64,000 nucleotides of DNA from Prorocentrum cordatum (GCA_963575745.1 CAUYUJ010014172.1:877501-941500); one strand, 5' to 3'. Counted from the first letter of the stretch, positions 1-10,829 are shown. Numbers and translations are program-made. Notes: a model not told the origin generated them from the letters alone.

Positions 1-249
1 AGGAACTTGGAGCCGTCTGGGAGGCCCAAGAACTGCCAAGCAACAACCAAAAATCGCAGATCCCCGGAAGGCAAAGCCTGACGGAAAAAAAGGAAACCGA
101 TCCTGCTACTCCTGGAGTCTCTCCTGGCATGGCTCCTGGCGGGAATCCCGAAGCGAACCCCTCTTTGGCGACGAGGGCGCCCCAGAAGGCCCAGAATGGC
201 GGAAGCACCCCAACGGCGGACCTCATGGCGCTGGGCACCACCGACGCGG
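1..249. other. No gene recognised
   Basis: GC-rich sequence with short open frames on both strands but no recognisable domain or splice structure. I see nothing here that I can name. Confidence 0.4.
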
Positions 250-460
250 AGAAGGTGTCGGTGGAGGCCGCCCTGCCTCCTGCGCAATCCTCCTCGCTTT
301 TCCTCCGTCCACCGTCCTCCGTCCACCGTGCTCAGTCGTCCTGCTCCTCCTCCTTCTCTTCCTCGTCCCTCCTCCGTCCTCCTCCGTCCACCTCTTCCTC
401 CTCCTCCTGCTGCTTCTCCGTCTCCGTCCTCCTCCTCCTCTTCCTCCTCCCTGTCAATAA
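250..460. repeat. Pyrimidine-rich block shared with 44.37 kb
   Basis: The segment starts with about 95 bp (250-345) that closely matches 44374-44460, including the words GAGGCCGCC and TCCGTCCACCGTCCTCCGTC. It then runs into imperfect CTC/CCT trinucleotides up to about 455. Open frames across it encode only Ser/Pro/Leu low-complexity strings and are not credible genes. The shared non-repetitive leader suggests a dispersed repeat whose 3' side seeds pyrimidine microsatellites. Confidence 0.6.
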
Positions 461-493
461 CTTCTCCCTGTCACACCCCGTAGCCAATGTTTA

Positions 494-860
494 GGGCGGG
501 CCGAGCGTTTCGCCGGATACTTCCTCACTATCTATGACCCTGAGGCATAAACATTGACAACCGCTTCACAAATGGAGGGCGGGTGGTTTTCAATATGTGG
601 CTCTCGCCTAAGCGCCGCGCGCACTCGTCGAACAGATTCGCAATAGCTTCACGGATTGAAAGCGGGTGGTTTTCAAAATGTGGTTATCGCCTTAGCGCTG
701 CGCACATTCATTTTAACATATTACATGAGCTTCACGGATTGAGGGCGGGTGGTGTTTCAAAATGTAGCTCTCGACTCTCGCCTTAGCGCCGCGCACATTC
801 GTTAACATTGGCAAGAGCTTCACGGATTGAGGGCGGATGGCTCTGACCTTTCAAAGTGTG
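494..860. repeat. ~80 bp repeat family, array 1
   Basis: A leader of about 85 bp (494-580, containing CGTTTCGCCGG and ACTTCCTCAC) is followed by about four diverged units of 80-86 bp. Each unit carries GCTTCACGGATTGAGGGCGG, then TTTTCAAAATGTGGCTCTCG, then CTTAGCGCCGCGCACATTCG. The same leader and units recur at 60961-61372, and units without a clear leader at 5857-6316. Parts of the unit can be read as codons, but no longer protein emerges. Confidence 0.85.
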
Positions 861-1113
861 GCTCAAGGATCTGGCTCAAATAATCTACAGGAGCATACAT
901 GAACACATCTGGTTACACAACCTGCAAGCCCACTGTCACTCAGCGGTTCCATTCTGAATGGCGATGGCAGCTGAGCTCTCGAAATCCTCGCTCGACTCAG
1001 ATGCCAAGGACGGCCAACGGTTCTGGGGCAGCGTCCCGTCACCCCGGCACTCCCGTGGGGAAGATATTGAAGAACCAGCACGGCGAGTCCTCCACCGGCC
1101 CTGCGGTCAATAG

Positions 1114-1374
1114 AGGCCTCCTAGATGGGGTCCGAGTAGATGGGGTTGGAGGATCGCGCGGCATCGCCGATACATCGACGATGCCTCGGCGAGGCATCGG
1201 CGGTGCATCGGCGATGCACCAGCGATGCATCGGCGACGTCGGCGATGCGTCGGCGACGTCGGCGTGGAGAAGATCGGGCTCCACATCGAGCCGCATCGCC
1301 GATGTATCGCCGATGCATTGGCGATGCGGCGCGATCCTCCGACCCCATCTAGTCCGACCCCATCTGGGAGGCCT
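1114..1374. mobile_element. Foldback (MITE-like) element
   Basis: The two ends are inverted copies. The left end begins AGGCCTCCTAGATGGGGTC and the right end finishes GACCCCATCTGGGAGGCCT. The matching continues inward through GGAGGATCGCGC, and the centre is filled with short GGCGATGCATCGGCGATG-type palindromic words. The arms are more than 100 bp each, so the whole 261 bp can fold on itself. No open frame with a transposase is present and no clear target duplication is visible. It abuts the 5' side of the LINE that follows. Confidence 0.7.
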
Positions 1375-1413
1375 GGAGTCAAACAACATCGTGTTCAAAG
1401 TCCTCTTAATGAG

Positions 1414-2421
1414 ATGGACGGCGCCGAGGAAAAAGAGTATCAGAGTGTAGCAAGGATCCTGTACTACGAGGGCGCGCAGGGCAGTTCGACGTCCGCACCC
1501 CCGCCCGCACCCGCAGGTGAAATCAGTTTGGCAGCGATCGCCGGCCTGATGGACCAGAAGCTGCAGCCCTGCCTGGCGCAGGTCGGGCACTTGCAGAAGG
1601 ACATGCAGCGTGTCGAACGTAACATCGTGAGCGTGAACAACGAGGATAGCGCGCTGAAGCAGCAGTGCACCGAGCAGTTCAAGGCAGTCGAACACGATTC
1701 TGCTCTTTTCAGGGGCCGCCTGGACACTCTGGAGGCCCAGGCGAAGCAATCGCATAACGCATCGCGAGCTTCGTCCATTTCAGGTTCCGGGCTGGCGGGA
1801 AGCGTGGCGGATCGCCTGAGCAAGTTGGAATCATAATTGTGTTCCCTCACTTCCGACCGCGGCCCCTCGACCCAGCATACGGCCATCTTCGGAATCTTGA
1901 GCTCGCTGGGAAATAAAGCAGAGGCAGATAACTGGCTCTGGGCCCAGCTGTGGTACGCGGGAGCCCCCAGCCCGCTCGAATTCTAATCAAAGGGGGAATT
2001 TGTCAACTTAATGGTTGCCAAATTTCTCTCGGCGGCGGACCGAGACACAGCGTTGTCGAAGTGCGGTGCTGCCAAGCTGGTGTTGGACAGGCCAGCGTGG
2101 GCAGCACAAGATCTACCTGTTGAAGCACGCGTCGCTCGATCGATGGTGTTGGAAGCAAAGTCCCTGTTCCTGAACTGGGGGTTCGCGAAGAGCGTGCTCT
2201 GGGCAGACCCCGACAACAAATCACTCCATCTCGGCGAGGGCCAGGTGTTCCATGTCAACGTGGACGGTGGAGCGCTCAAGGTCGAATACGGGCTGGAGTG
2301 GGAGCAGTGATTGGGAGACGATACGGAATGGAAAGAAGTGCTTGGCACCCAGACCGCCAGGCTCCAGCGTGGGGCAAAAGGCGGGTCAAACAAGGACAAC
2401 TTCGCGGCTCATCGCGAATAG
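1414..2421 (+). pseudogene. LINE ORF1 (nucleic-acid-binding protein), three in-frame stops
   Basis: A single reading frame from the ATG at 1414 to TAG at 2421 (335 codons) is interrupted only by TAA at 1834-1836, TAA at 1984-1986 and TGA at 2308-2310. Residues about 45-140 form a heptad-like coiled coil (LxxVGHLQKDMQRVERN region). The second half has an RRM-like pattern (SKGEFVNLMVAKFLSAADR, then FLNWGFAKSVLWAD). Both are typical of ORF1 proteins of non-LTR retrotransposons, which coat the element RNA. Position directly upstream of an endonuclease/RT frame supports the assignment. A homology search with the whole frame would test it. Confidence 0.65.
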
Positions 2422-2691
2422 GGGTTACGGCACATCGGCATATTGAGTACTGGCCCCGCTTATGGCCGTGAGAGCTGGAGAGAAAAAAAAAATCACGCTT
2501 GCGCGGGCCAGGCGTTTCACCATCAGCTTCACCTCATACTTACCTTTGGCACGCACAGCATTTACCACCAATTCCCGATGATCCAGCGGGACGCGGCCTG
2601 ACCGGCCTGCCTTTACCCCTTCCTCCGCATCATCTTCCCCATGATCCTCAACGTGACCCGCTACTGTTTCATAGACCGCCTGACTTTGTGA

Positions 2692-5621
2692 TGCAAAGCG
2701 GGAGGCCAGGACACATCAGAGACCGAAGGGACCGACGCCCAGTGAACATCACTAAAGTAGCTACGTGGAATGTGGAAGGGATCCGGTTGGACTCTGACTG
2801 CACGAAACTCCACCAGATCACGGCCATCATGCAGGAACGGGAGATCGCGATAGTTGCATTGCAAGAGACACACATCAGTGCAGCACCAATTTTCATGTGC
2901 GAGGGTTGCCTGGTGATGCTGTCAGGCGGCCCCGAAGATGCACGGGAGTATGCTAGAGTGGGCTTCGTTGTGGCGCCGTGGGCGCGGCACGCAGTGATGA
3001 GCTTCATACAATGCAGCAATCGATTGGCCAACTTACGAATCAGAACTCCCGGAGGGTCGGTGTTGTTCATTTGCGCGTATGCTCCGCAGTCGGGCCTCGA
3101 TTTCGAAGTCCGTCACACATTTTGTGGTAATTGGTCTTTGTTGACAGAATAATCGAAGGCGCATGGGCCAGTCTTCACGATGGGGGATTTCAACGCGCGG
3201 GGTTGCAATCCATATTTCTGCGACTCGGAGGTCGTAGGGCCGTTCGCCTGGGGCGACGGCGGCGCCTACCCAGGGCCGCTCAGCAACCAGCTTATGCTGA
3301 TAGAGCACTGCACTTCACGGGGCCTCACGATTGCAAACACTTTCTTTGACACACCTGTAGAGCAACGGGTGGCAGTGTTTGATATTGGTGCATCTGCCAT
3401 CTCAAAGCTTACGCCGCGCAATCTCGCTGAAATCGACCACGTACTAGTCCGCCAGGATTGGCAAGAGGCAGTGCGGTCAATTACTTCAGACAGGAGCATC
3501 GGATTCGCTTCACACCACTTCATGGATATAGTTGTGCTGGATATTCATATACCCAAGACGCCACCGACAACGAACAGGATATCTTTGGACCGTTCATATT
3601 TGCAAAGGCCGAGTGTGGCATCCCATTTTGCCGTGGAGTTCTTGTCTGGCACAAATGGTGCCCAACCAGGCCGGACTGAAACCAGTGACACCCCGAGGGC
3701 ATGGCGACGCTCATTGAGCAGTCCATGCACGAGGCTGCCGACGCGAGCCTACTTCACACAGCTTCGCGCCCCAACCGGCCATGGATGCAGACTCGGACGC
3801 TGGATTTGATCGAGTTGCGCAACCGTGCCAGGGGTGCCGGCCAAGTCATGTTGGAGAAAGACCTGTCGAAACAGGTCAAAGCATCTGCGAAGGTAGACAG
3901 AAGGGAGTGGCTAGATCAAATGCTCGCTGGAGGTGTTTGGGGGAGTCTGAAACGCTTCCGGAGCAGAGGTCGCAGATCCCAAGGCCGCGTCCGAGACGAA
4001 GGCGGCCGCCTGGTAGACAGCGACAGAAGGGCAGAAACTATGACAGCGTATTTCGAGAAGGTGCAATGGGCACTTCCTTTCGGCAACCGTCCGCTCCGGC
4101 AAGGGGTCCAGCTGAACGAGACAATCGCCTTGAACCAAGACGAGTTCTCCATGCTGGAAGTGTCCGCGGTCCTGTCAAAGTTGAAAGCGGGCAAGGCGGC
4201 GGGCCCAGATGGAGTGCCTCCTAACTTCGGGAAGTCGCTGGGCCATAGTGTGCAGGCGTGTCAGAGCCTTCTTGATCTCTGCAACAAGTCTTGGGAGTGC
4301 AGGTCAATTCCTCAATCCTGGAAACACTGCGCAGTGACGGCCATTTTCCAGAAGGGCGACGAGTCCTTGCCCCAGAACTACTGGCCAATCTCTCTCTTGT
4401 CCGTCAGCTACAAGGTCGTGGCGAGCCTCATTCTGAACAGAATGTGCACTGGAGGGGTGGAGGAGAAGCTGAGGGACACGCAATTCGGTGTCCGGAAGCA
4501 GAGGCGTTCCACTGACGCGATCTTCTTAGCTCGAAGAGCGATCGAAAGGACCTGGGCGCCCAAAGAAGGGCATCGATCAGCTAAATGATTAGATTTGTCG
4601 AAGGCCTTCGACAGGATAGACGCAGCAGCCCTCCAAATTGCCCTTGCCCGGTTTGGCATCCCGCGGGCCTACTGCGACAAGATCAAGAGCATGTATACCA
4701 ATCGCACGTTCGACCTGACAGATATAACCATGGCTCCTCCCGAACTCGCCCAATAGGCGCGGGCATTGCCCAGGGTTTCCCACTGAGCCCTTACCTCTTC
4801 ATCATTATGCTGTCCGTTCTCATGACGGATGTACAGGCCGACTTGGTGAACGAGCTCGGCCCAACTCCATCGGATAACACGAGTTTCGATGCCATGTTTG
4901 CCGAAGATGCGGCGCTTGTTTCACATGATCTACCAAGAACGCAACATGTTCTGAACCGTCTCACTGCGAGGGCCCACGCGTACGGACTAGAACCAAATCG
5001 GACGAAGACCGTGCATTTACGAGTCAGGCATGCTGCGGACATCTTCGCTCAAGACGGAGTCCCAGTGAAGCCGGTGACGTCTGCAGTCTATCTTGGGGGT
5101 CTATTGCAAGCAAATGGCGGCACTGACACAGCCGTGGCAAGGGGATCGGAGAGGCGAGGGCTGCGTTTCAAACCCTCGAACTAGTATGGCGGCATGCCAA
5201 CATCATCATCCGGCGATCACGCAGACTTACGTTATTCTGGGCGTTCATCATAAGCAAACTGATCTACGGCATCCAGACGCTCGGCCTCAAGAAAACTGAC
5301 GGGGACAAGATCGATGCCTTCCACGCACAATGCCTCCGGCAAGTATTGGGCATACCGCACTCAATGGTGTCGCGGGTCACGAATGCAGAGGTGCGTCGAC
5401 GAGCACACGAAATGGCACTGAGCCAAACAGTTCTGTTCAGACAACCGTTGTCTTTTGGTAGGATCGCGGCCATGCCGGGTTCGCTCCTCAGACGCACAAT
5501 TTTCGGCGCAGGGTCTGTCGAGCCCGCCAACCCAGGCGCGCCGAGGCGGAGAGGCCGACCCCGGCTGACGCGGGGCTCAGTGGTCAGCGCAAACGCCTTA
5601 TTGGCGATCAGGAGTCTCTCC
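2692..5621 (+). pseudogene. LINE ORF2: APE endonuclease + reverse transcriptase, decayed
   Basis: An AP-like endonuclease comes first: KVATWNVEGI near 2753, LQETH near 2860, MGDFNAR at 3180, then IDHVLV and SHH near 3435-3520. It is broken by TAA at 3150-3152. After a frame change near 3640-3700 the RT follows: KAGKAAGPDGVPP (4190), YWPISLLSVSYK (4380), QFGVRKQRRSTDA (4480), then TGA at 4586-4588 directly before LDLSKAFDRID. Another frame change near 4720-4755 leads to QGFPLSPYLF (4770) and FAEDAALV (4897). The catalytic box normally reads (F/Y)ADD, so the first Asp is Glu here. A post-RT segment with RQVLGIPHSMVSR ends near 5620. The protein would copy element RNA at a nicked target; this copy is dead. 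Confidence 0.85.
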
Positions 5622-5856
5622 CCCACCTTCCTCGTCCTCCTCCCCCCCCCCTCCTGCCCTCCCTCTCCCCGCCCCTGCCCCTCAGGAGAGCGATGTGTTT
5701 CAATCTCTTAGTCCTGGACACTATAGCCCGCGCGTGTGGAGGACAATCGCCAGCCAGCCGGTACACTGTTCCTGAACTGTCCTTGATTTATATGCCCTGG
5801 TCTGGACATGCGCCTCCAGCCTGCGGCACTTATTCAGCGGACGTGTCGTGCAGACA
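5622..5856. other. No gene; CT-rich tail then unique sequence
   Basis: A pyrimidine-rich stretch at 5625-5690 directly follows the last recognisable LINE codons and may be part of its 3' tail or a local microsatellite. The remainder shows no gene. Confidence 0.35.
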
Positions 5857-6316
5857 CGGCGTTATTGATTGGCTCTCGCCTTAGAAGCGCGCACATGCGT
5901 TTTAAACATTGGCAAGATCTGCACGGATTGAGGGCGGATGGTCTTCAAAGTGTGGCTCTCGCCTTTGCGCACACTCGTTTTAAACATGGGCAAGAGCTGC
6001 ACGGGTTGAAGGCGAGTGGTTTTCAAAATGTGGCTCTCGCCTTAGCGCCACTCACATCCGTTGTAGAAATTCGCAAGAGCTTCACGGATTGAGGGCGGCT
6101 CCTTTTCAAAATGTGGTTCTCGCCTGAGCGCGGCGCACACTCGTCTTAAAAATGCTCAAGAGCTTCACGGATTGAGGGCGGCTCCTTTTCAAAATGCGGC
6201 TCTCGCCTCAGCGCCGCACACATTCATTTTGACAAATCACGTGAGAGACACGGATTGAGGGCGGCTCCTTTTCAAAATGGGGCTCTCGCCTTAGCGCCGC
6301 GCACATTCGTTATCAT
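5857..6316. repeat. ~80 bp repeat family, array 2
   Basis: About 5.7 units of the family described at 494-860. The first unit is partial, and the last three are the most alike (AGAGCTTCACGGATTGAGGG, CTCCTTTTCAAAATG, CTCGCCTNAGCGC). There is no leader copy before this array. It lies just downstream of the LINE, while array 1 lies just upstream, so the LINE and the foldback element could have landed inside an originally longer array. Confidence 0.85.
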
Positions 6317-6798
6317 AATTACAAGATTTCCACGGATTCCCAGGATCAACGTACCAGAAATTGCTGTGTTTTGGAAGGATTCAGGATTATGCGGGTGCAG
6401 CCGTGACGTTGGTTCGCGTGTTGAAGTCCCAAGAATGGCGTTCTGGCGCGATTCAGGAACGTCAGGACGCAACAATCATATTGATCCGTGGCGTTGCAGT
6501 CCCGAGAATAATGTTTTGGCATGCTTCAGGGTCTTCAAACGGTTGTCGTCCAACGAGGCAGTCCCTTCAGTGGAAATGAACCGTTCTAGGGGCCTATGAA
6601 GAGGGAGCTTGGAGGGAGGGTTTATTCTAACCTCGTTGGTGACTCTTGGGCTTACACGATCCTCCTCCTCCTCCTCCTCCTCCACCACCTCCTATCCTCC
6701 GTCCTGCGTCCTCCTCATCCTGCCGCCGCAGCGCCACTGCCAAGGGACGGGTGCCAGCATGTGCTTCTCCTGTGACTTCTTTGGTGCGCCCCCCTGGC
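6317..6798. other. No gene recognised; CTC microsatellite at 6659-6712
   Basis: 6317-6600 has no coding signal on either strand. 6659-6712 is a CTC/CCT microsatellite. The remaining exon(s) of the flavodoxin-domain gene are expected on the minus strand below 6799, but I could not identify one convincingly. A CAG|GATGAGGAGGAC boundary near 6720 keeps the frame but is low complexity. Confidence 0.4.
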
Positions 6799-7954
6799 CT
6801 CGAGCCGCGTGTGGACGCGCCGGGAGCCGCACCCCTCCAGAAGCTTGTCGGAGAGCCTGGGGCAATTCTGAAACGTCTCGTAGGAGCTGTCGCCGAAACC
6901 GAGCACAGCGTGCTGCACTCCCTGGCCGAGGGCGAAGGGTCAGGTCCCCGATGCTCCCCCATGGCCTTCCTCGTCTCTTCTCCCGTTCCTCCTCGTTTCC
7001 TCGTCCTCCTCTTCCTGCCCCTCCTCCTCCTCATCCTTCTCCCCCCCCTCCCCGAAGCCTCGAAACTGCAGGCAGTCTCGACAGTCCAGAGTCCTTGTCG
7101 AGGTCCTCTTTTCCTGCTCTTCAGATTTGCCCACCCGATTCATCACCGAAATACGGGATTGCCTTGCTTGGCCTCCAGGGTGGGACCTGTCCAAGGACCT
7201 CCAAGGGCCTCCAGAAGTCAGGAGTCGGGCTATTGTTGAACTCGCGTTTGATTGTTGGTCACCCTCGCAAGTAGCATGTGTGTGTTGATTGAAGTGCCCT
7301 CCCCTAACGATTACACCATGTTCCCTGGGGAGGGAAGTCTTCGGGCTCAAACTGTGCCTCTGGCCCCCGCGCTACAACACCAGCGGCTCCCGCCTTGTAC
7401 GTCCTCACACTTCCTTCAGAAATCGCCCTGTAATTCAAAATCATGCACTCGTCCAGGATTCCCTCAGAATTGATTAAGGATTCGTGATCTCGCTGCGCAG
7501 GAATTGCGCCCTTGCTTGAGACTTCCTCGCGGTTTAATCAAGACAAGCGCTCCCGCCACCCAGAAATTGCACTCTCGCCCACGACTTCTTTACACACTGC
7601 GTTCGAAACGCGCTCCCGCCCGATACCTTCCTCAGACTTATGCAACATTCGCGCTTGAATGCCTCCCCCGCCAGACTCGCCTGTTAGGGTCCGCCCTCCA
7701 GACCCGCCCGGTAGGCACCGCCAGTCGGACCCGCCCTTCAGGGTCCGCCCGCCCCACCCCGACCCGTCCTCTTGTGAGGCCCCGCCCATCCGACCTGCAC
7801 CGTAGGGCCCGCCCGCACGACCTGCCCGTTGGGGCCCGCCTGCCCGACGCGCCCGTCGTGGGGCGTGGCGGCATGCACGCCTCCCGCTGACGCCGCAGGT
7901 TGAGCTCATGTTGTTTATTCCTCTCTATCTCTCTCACTCTCTCTCTCACTCTCG

Positions 7955-7985
<31 letters not shown>

Positions 7986-9967
7986 TCTCGAACACGTGTC
8001 GAGGACGTGCTGACATGGGGGAATGGCGGCACGCGCGCCACCCGCTCAAGCCGTAGCTCCAGCTCCAAATGGGGGACACGAAACGTGCGAATGGTGTGCC
8101 AACACAGGCGAGGGCGGCATTCCCGCCACCCCCAGTGGGTCTGTAAGTGGATCTCCCTATGGGGCACGGAGCGTGCGAGGAGCGGACCGGAATTGGCGTG
8201 GGGCGGCATGCGGACCATCCCCCAACGAGGCTATAACTAAGTGGAGCTCCCTGGTGGGGCACGAAACGTGTGAGGGTTGTGCCAGAACCTGCGCGGGGCG
8301 GCCTGCGGCCCAAACGCACTCAGGCAGTGGGTGGGGCCCCCTATGGGTAAACGTGTGAGGGGCTACCGAAATGATTGAAGGGCGACGTGCAGCCGACCCC
8401 CCCCTAAGGCCGCAGCTCCAGTTCGATATGGAAGCACGAAACGTGTGATAGGCGTACCGAAATGGACGCGAGGAGACATGCGCCCCACTTCTAATTGGGC
8501 CGTGGGTGGAGCGAGCGCCCTATGGGGGCACGGAACGTGTGTGGGTGTCCCGAAGTGTGGTCGGGGCAGCATGCTGCCCACACGCGCTGAGGGCTGCGAA
8601 AGGTGGCACGTATCGTGCGAGGGGTGTTTGCCGAAATGGGCGTGGGCCGGTATGCGGCGCACCCCCACTATGGCAGTAGCTCGAGCTCCATATCGGGGCG
8701 CGAAGCGTGTAAGCAGTGTGCAAAAACAAGAGAGGAGGAAAGACGAGACAGGGACAGGAGTAAGGAAGGAGAGGGAGGCGAGACAAGGTGGAGCGCGGCG
8801 CTGCAAAATCCCTCTCGAGGAAGTGACCCCGACCTCCAATGCTCCGTATGACTGTTTCAATACGCCGGCCCCAGGCATCTCGACCCCCTCCAGATGACGA
8901 ACTTGTTGTCCCAGGTTGGTTCTCGACTATCCAATTGCCAGGGAACGGCCTATGTGCACGGAAAATACAAAGCACCCCGCAATTGCAGATCAGAGTGAGG
9001 GGGCGGGCGCGGGATGGGCCGCCGGTGGGTCGCGGGCTGGGTCGCGGGGTCAATCGCGGGCGGGTCGCGGGCGAGGACGACGACAACGCAACAACAACAA
9101 CACAACAAGCAGAATCCGCCAGACGGAACGCTACATCTGCCACGCACCCAAGGACATTGACTAGCCGTTCGGCCCCCTCACTCTGAAAACAAAAACCTCG
9201 GGCTCCATCTTGTCGAGACGCCTCCGGTCTGGGCTTTTCTTGGACGGAGGGAGTGAGGGAGGCTATGGAGGAGCAGTCGCGGGATTTCGGATCCGGACCC
9301 TCAGAGGCGGTGACTCGGCCTTGGCCCCCTTGGCCAGCGCCAGCAGGAACTTGTCGTAGTTCGACGGAGCTTCCCCCTCGCGTGGAGGCCGTCGTCGTCG
9401 TCGACTTTCAAAAATCGAGGATCGAGATGTTTGAGCGTTCTTTACCGTTCTCGAAAGGCCTCTGGAGGGCCTCCAGGGCGTCCAGAACTGCCGCAGAACT
9501 TCTGGGAGGCGGCCGAGGCCTTCAGAGCAGGAGGAGGCGGTGAAGGAGTGGGGCCTCGCCGAAAGAGCTCGTGAGAATGACCAGAACGTCGTAGTCCTCT
9601 CGGGTCGGGCGAAAGGGGGGGGGATAGCAAAGGGGGGGTTTGAGAATCAGCTCACGTAGCTGATTTTCCCGGCGCCTCCCGGCGCCAGAGGCGACTATGT
9701 ATCGAGGAATGGGCCCCTCGGTGAAGCCGAAATCAGCTGCATGCAGCAAATTTCGTAACCCCCCCTTTCCCAATCCCCCCCCTTCCCCCCGGCCCGATCC
9801 TCTTTCAAGGAGTCAAACTTCTTCGCAGCGTCGTTGCCGCATATCGCATCTGCGTCGACCTTCACACTCGATCCCTTCGCAGCCCACGACGCCGCAAGCT
9901 TCTGGGCAGCGCGCCGCGCGTTGCCAGACTCAGAGCCGTATACGAGAAGTGTGCGCAGCGGCGCCAT
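6799..9967 (-). CDS. Flavodoxin-like FMN-domain protein, split gene, 3' end not found
   Basis: Four exons on the minus strand join in frame: 9967-9800 (ATG start, 56 codons), 9596-9555 (14), 9376-9299 (26), 6921-6799 (41). The 137 residues run through a flavodoxin fold in order: LLVYGSESGNA (phosphate loop), YDVLVILTSSFGE|GEAPSNY (50s loop, split exactly by intron 2), then PPLR|GVQHAVLGFGDSSYETF (90s loop) and the helix ending SRRVHTRLE. Introns are 203, 178 and 2,377 bp, with donors GA, GC and GT and AG acceptors. Such domains bind FMN and pass electrons, alone or as the first domain of diflavin reductases (P450, sulfite or methionine synthase reductase types). The last strand and helix are missing, so the product class is undecided. 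The start is the ATG just before the first strand; upstream coding is possible. The donor after exon 4 is uncertain. Confidence 0.82.
7670..7865. repeat. Degenerate ~20 bp tandem repeat (CCGCCC-rich)
   Basis: Repeated short words such as GACCCGCCC, GGGTCCGCCC and GGGCCCGCC recur every 18-25 bp with heavy substitution. The block lies inside intron 3 of the flavodoxin-type gene. No credible protein is encoded. Confidence 0.55.
7918..7992. repeat. CT dinucleotide microsatellite
   Basis: About 75 bp of nearly pure CTCTCT with a few A and G substitutions, directly upstream of the next tandem array, in intron 3. Confidence 0.85.
8064..8725. repeat. Diverged ~85-95 bp tandem array
   Basis: Seven to eight units, each starting near GGGGCACGAAACGTGNGAG, followed by GTGTGCC, then GGGCGGCATGCGGC and ending in a CCCTATGG-like word (unit starts near 8077, 8161, 8256, 8430, 8525, 8600 and 8695). 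Identity between units is low, so the array is old. It lies wholly in intron 3 of the flavodoxin-type gene, which would make it transcribed. Open frames across it change composition with every unit and are not genes. Confidence 0.7.
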
Positions 9968-10029
9968 GGGTGACTTCCTCGAGCACTCGAAGGGGTGTGT
10001 GTGGCCCGCTCGCTGCGAGACCGAATGGC

Positions 10030-10262
10030 TACTACGGAAACAGAGGACGTCAAGAACAGAGACGACGACGATCGCAACGACGTCGACGACGCCGACGGCG
10101 ACGGCGACGGCCACGGCGACGGTCGCGACGGTCGCGACGACGGCGACGACAACGGCGACGGCGACGGCGACGACAACGGCGGCGGCTGCGACGATGGCGC
10201 CATGGTGATCATGACCACGGCGACGACGACGCGACAGAGACAAAGACAGAGACGAGGAAGAA
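10030..10262. repeat. GAC/GGC trinucleotide-hexanucleotide repeat
   Basis: GACGAC, GACGGC and GACAAC words fill about 200 bp. On the minus strand the stretch is open and in frame with the flavodoxin start at 9967, reading as about 45 Val/Ala residues. It lies within 65 bp upstream of that ATG, so it is either 5' leader or an unusual hydrophobic N-terminal extension. Confidence 0.75.
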
Positions 10263-10296
10263 TACGATGACCACAACCACGACTACCACCGCAACC

Positions 10297-10299
<3 letters not shown>

Positions 10300-10368
<69 letters not shown>

Positions 10369-10369
10369 G
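10300..10369. repeat. Pure CTG/CAG repeat, ~23 copies
   Basis: An uninterrupted CTG tract on plus (CAG on minus). On the minus strand it follows a short open frame in register as polyglutamine. The purity contrasts with the degenerate arrays around it and implies a recent expansion. Confidence 0.9.
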
Positions 10370-10572
10370 GGAATCCGGGTCCGAAAATCGATGACATCCT
10401 TCACCCTTTTGAGCCTCATGGAGCGCCCTGGCTGCCACGACTGGACTCGTCTAGAAATTCTAGTCAAAACGCCCCCCGAATACAGTGCGAGGGCCGACTG
10501 TAAAGTCCAGAATCCGAAGACGAAGACCACGACGGCGAAGACGACGACAGTGACGATGACAGCGATACGCAT
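10300..10572 (-). CDS. Candidate short exon: membrane segment plus polyglutamine
   Basis: From the ATG at 10572 the minus strand reads about 22 hydrophobic residues (MRIAVIVTVVVFAVVVFVFG), then a basic stretch of about 45 residues (WQPGRSMRLKRVKDVIDF region) and about 23 glutamines. It lies upstream of the flavodoxin-type exons on the same strand but in a different frame, so it could contribute to that protein only through splicing. An N-terminal membrane anchor before an FMN domain is the layout of cytochrome P450 reductase; the link here is inference. Chance open reading in repeats is the main alternative. Confidence 0.3.
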
Positions 10573-10619
10573 GTAGTTCGCCGACACCAGCGCGCCGGGG
10601 GGAGCACAGGCGTGTGAGA

Positions 10620-10760
10620 TTATTGGCTCTCCCCCTCCCCTTTTCCCCCACACCTGGGGTCAGAAATCCCATTAGAGGGGGTGGCGGAGGGGGGGTCCAG
10701 GGGGGAACCCAGGGGGGGTGGGAGGGGGTCCGAGCTCATCAACGCTCCCCTGGGGCCTCC
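10620..10760. other. G-rich stretch
   Basis: Runs of four to seven G with short interruptions (GGGGGTGGCGGAGGGGGGG and following). It could form G-quadruplex structures on plus. No gene. Confidence 0.5.
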
Positions 10761-10829
10761 GGAACCTCCATTTCTACACTCTGTGGCCTCCAAGATGCCT
10801 AAGAATCGGTCTAAGCTTGCTCAAACAGG

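Noticed and set aside
849-880. GTGTGGCTCAAG resembling the 3' end of the dinoflagellate spliced leader
   Set aside because: Only about ten bases match and the word is a variant of the local ~80 bp repeat. It is not followed by a coding exon.
1039-1836. Minus-strand frames across the foldback element and LINE ORF1
   Set aside because: They are antisense shadows. The plus-strand frame carries the coiled coil and RRM-like pattern.
6700-6760. Fifth exon of the flavodoxin-type gene at CAG|GATGAGGAGGAC
   Set aside because: It keeps the frame, but the sequence is low-complexity GGA-type DNA and adds no recognisable end of the fold.
8064-8725. CRISPR-like array
   Set aside because: Units are contiguous, diverged, about 90 bp long and have no separate constant repeat and unique spacer. 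The context is eukaryotic.
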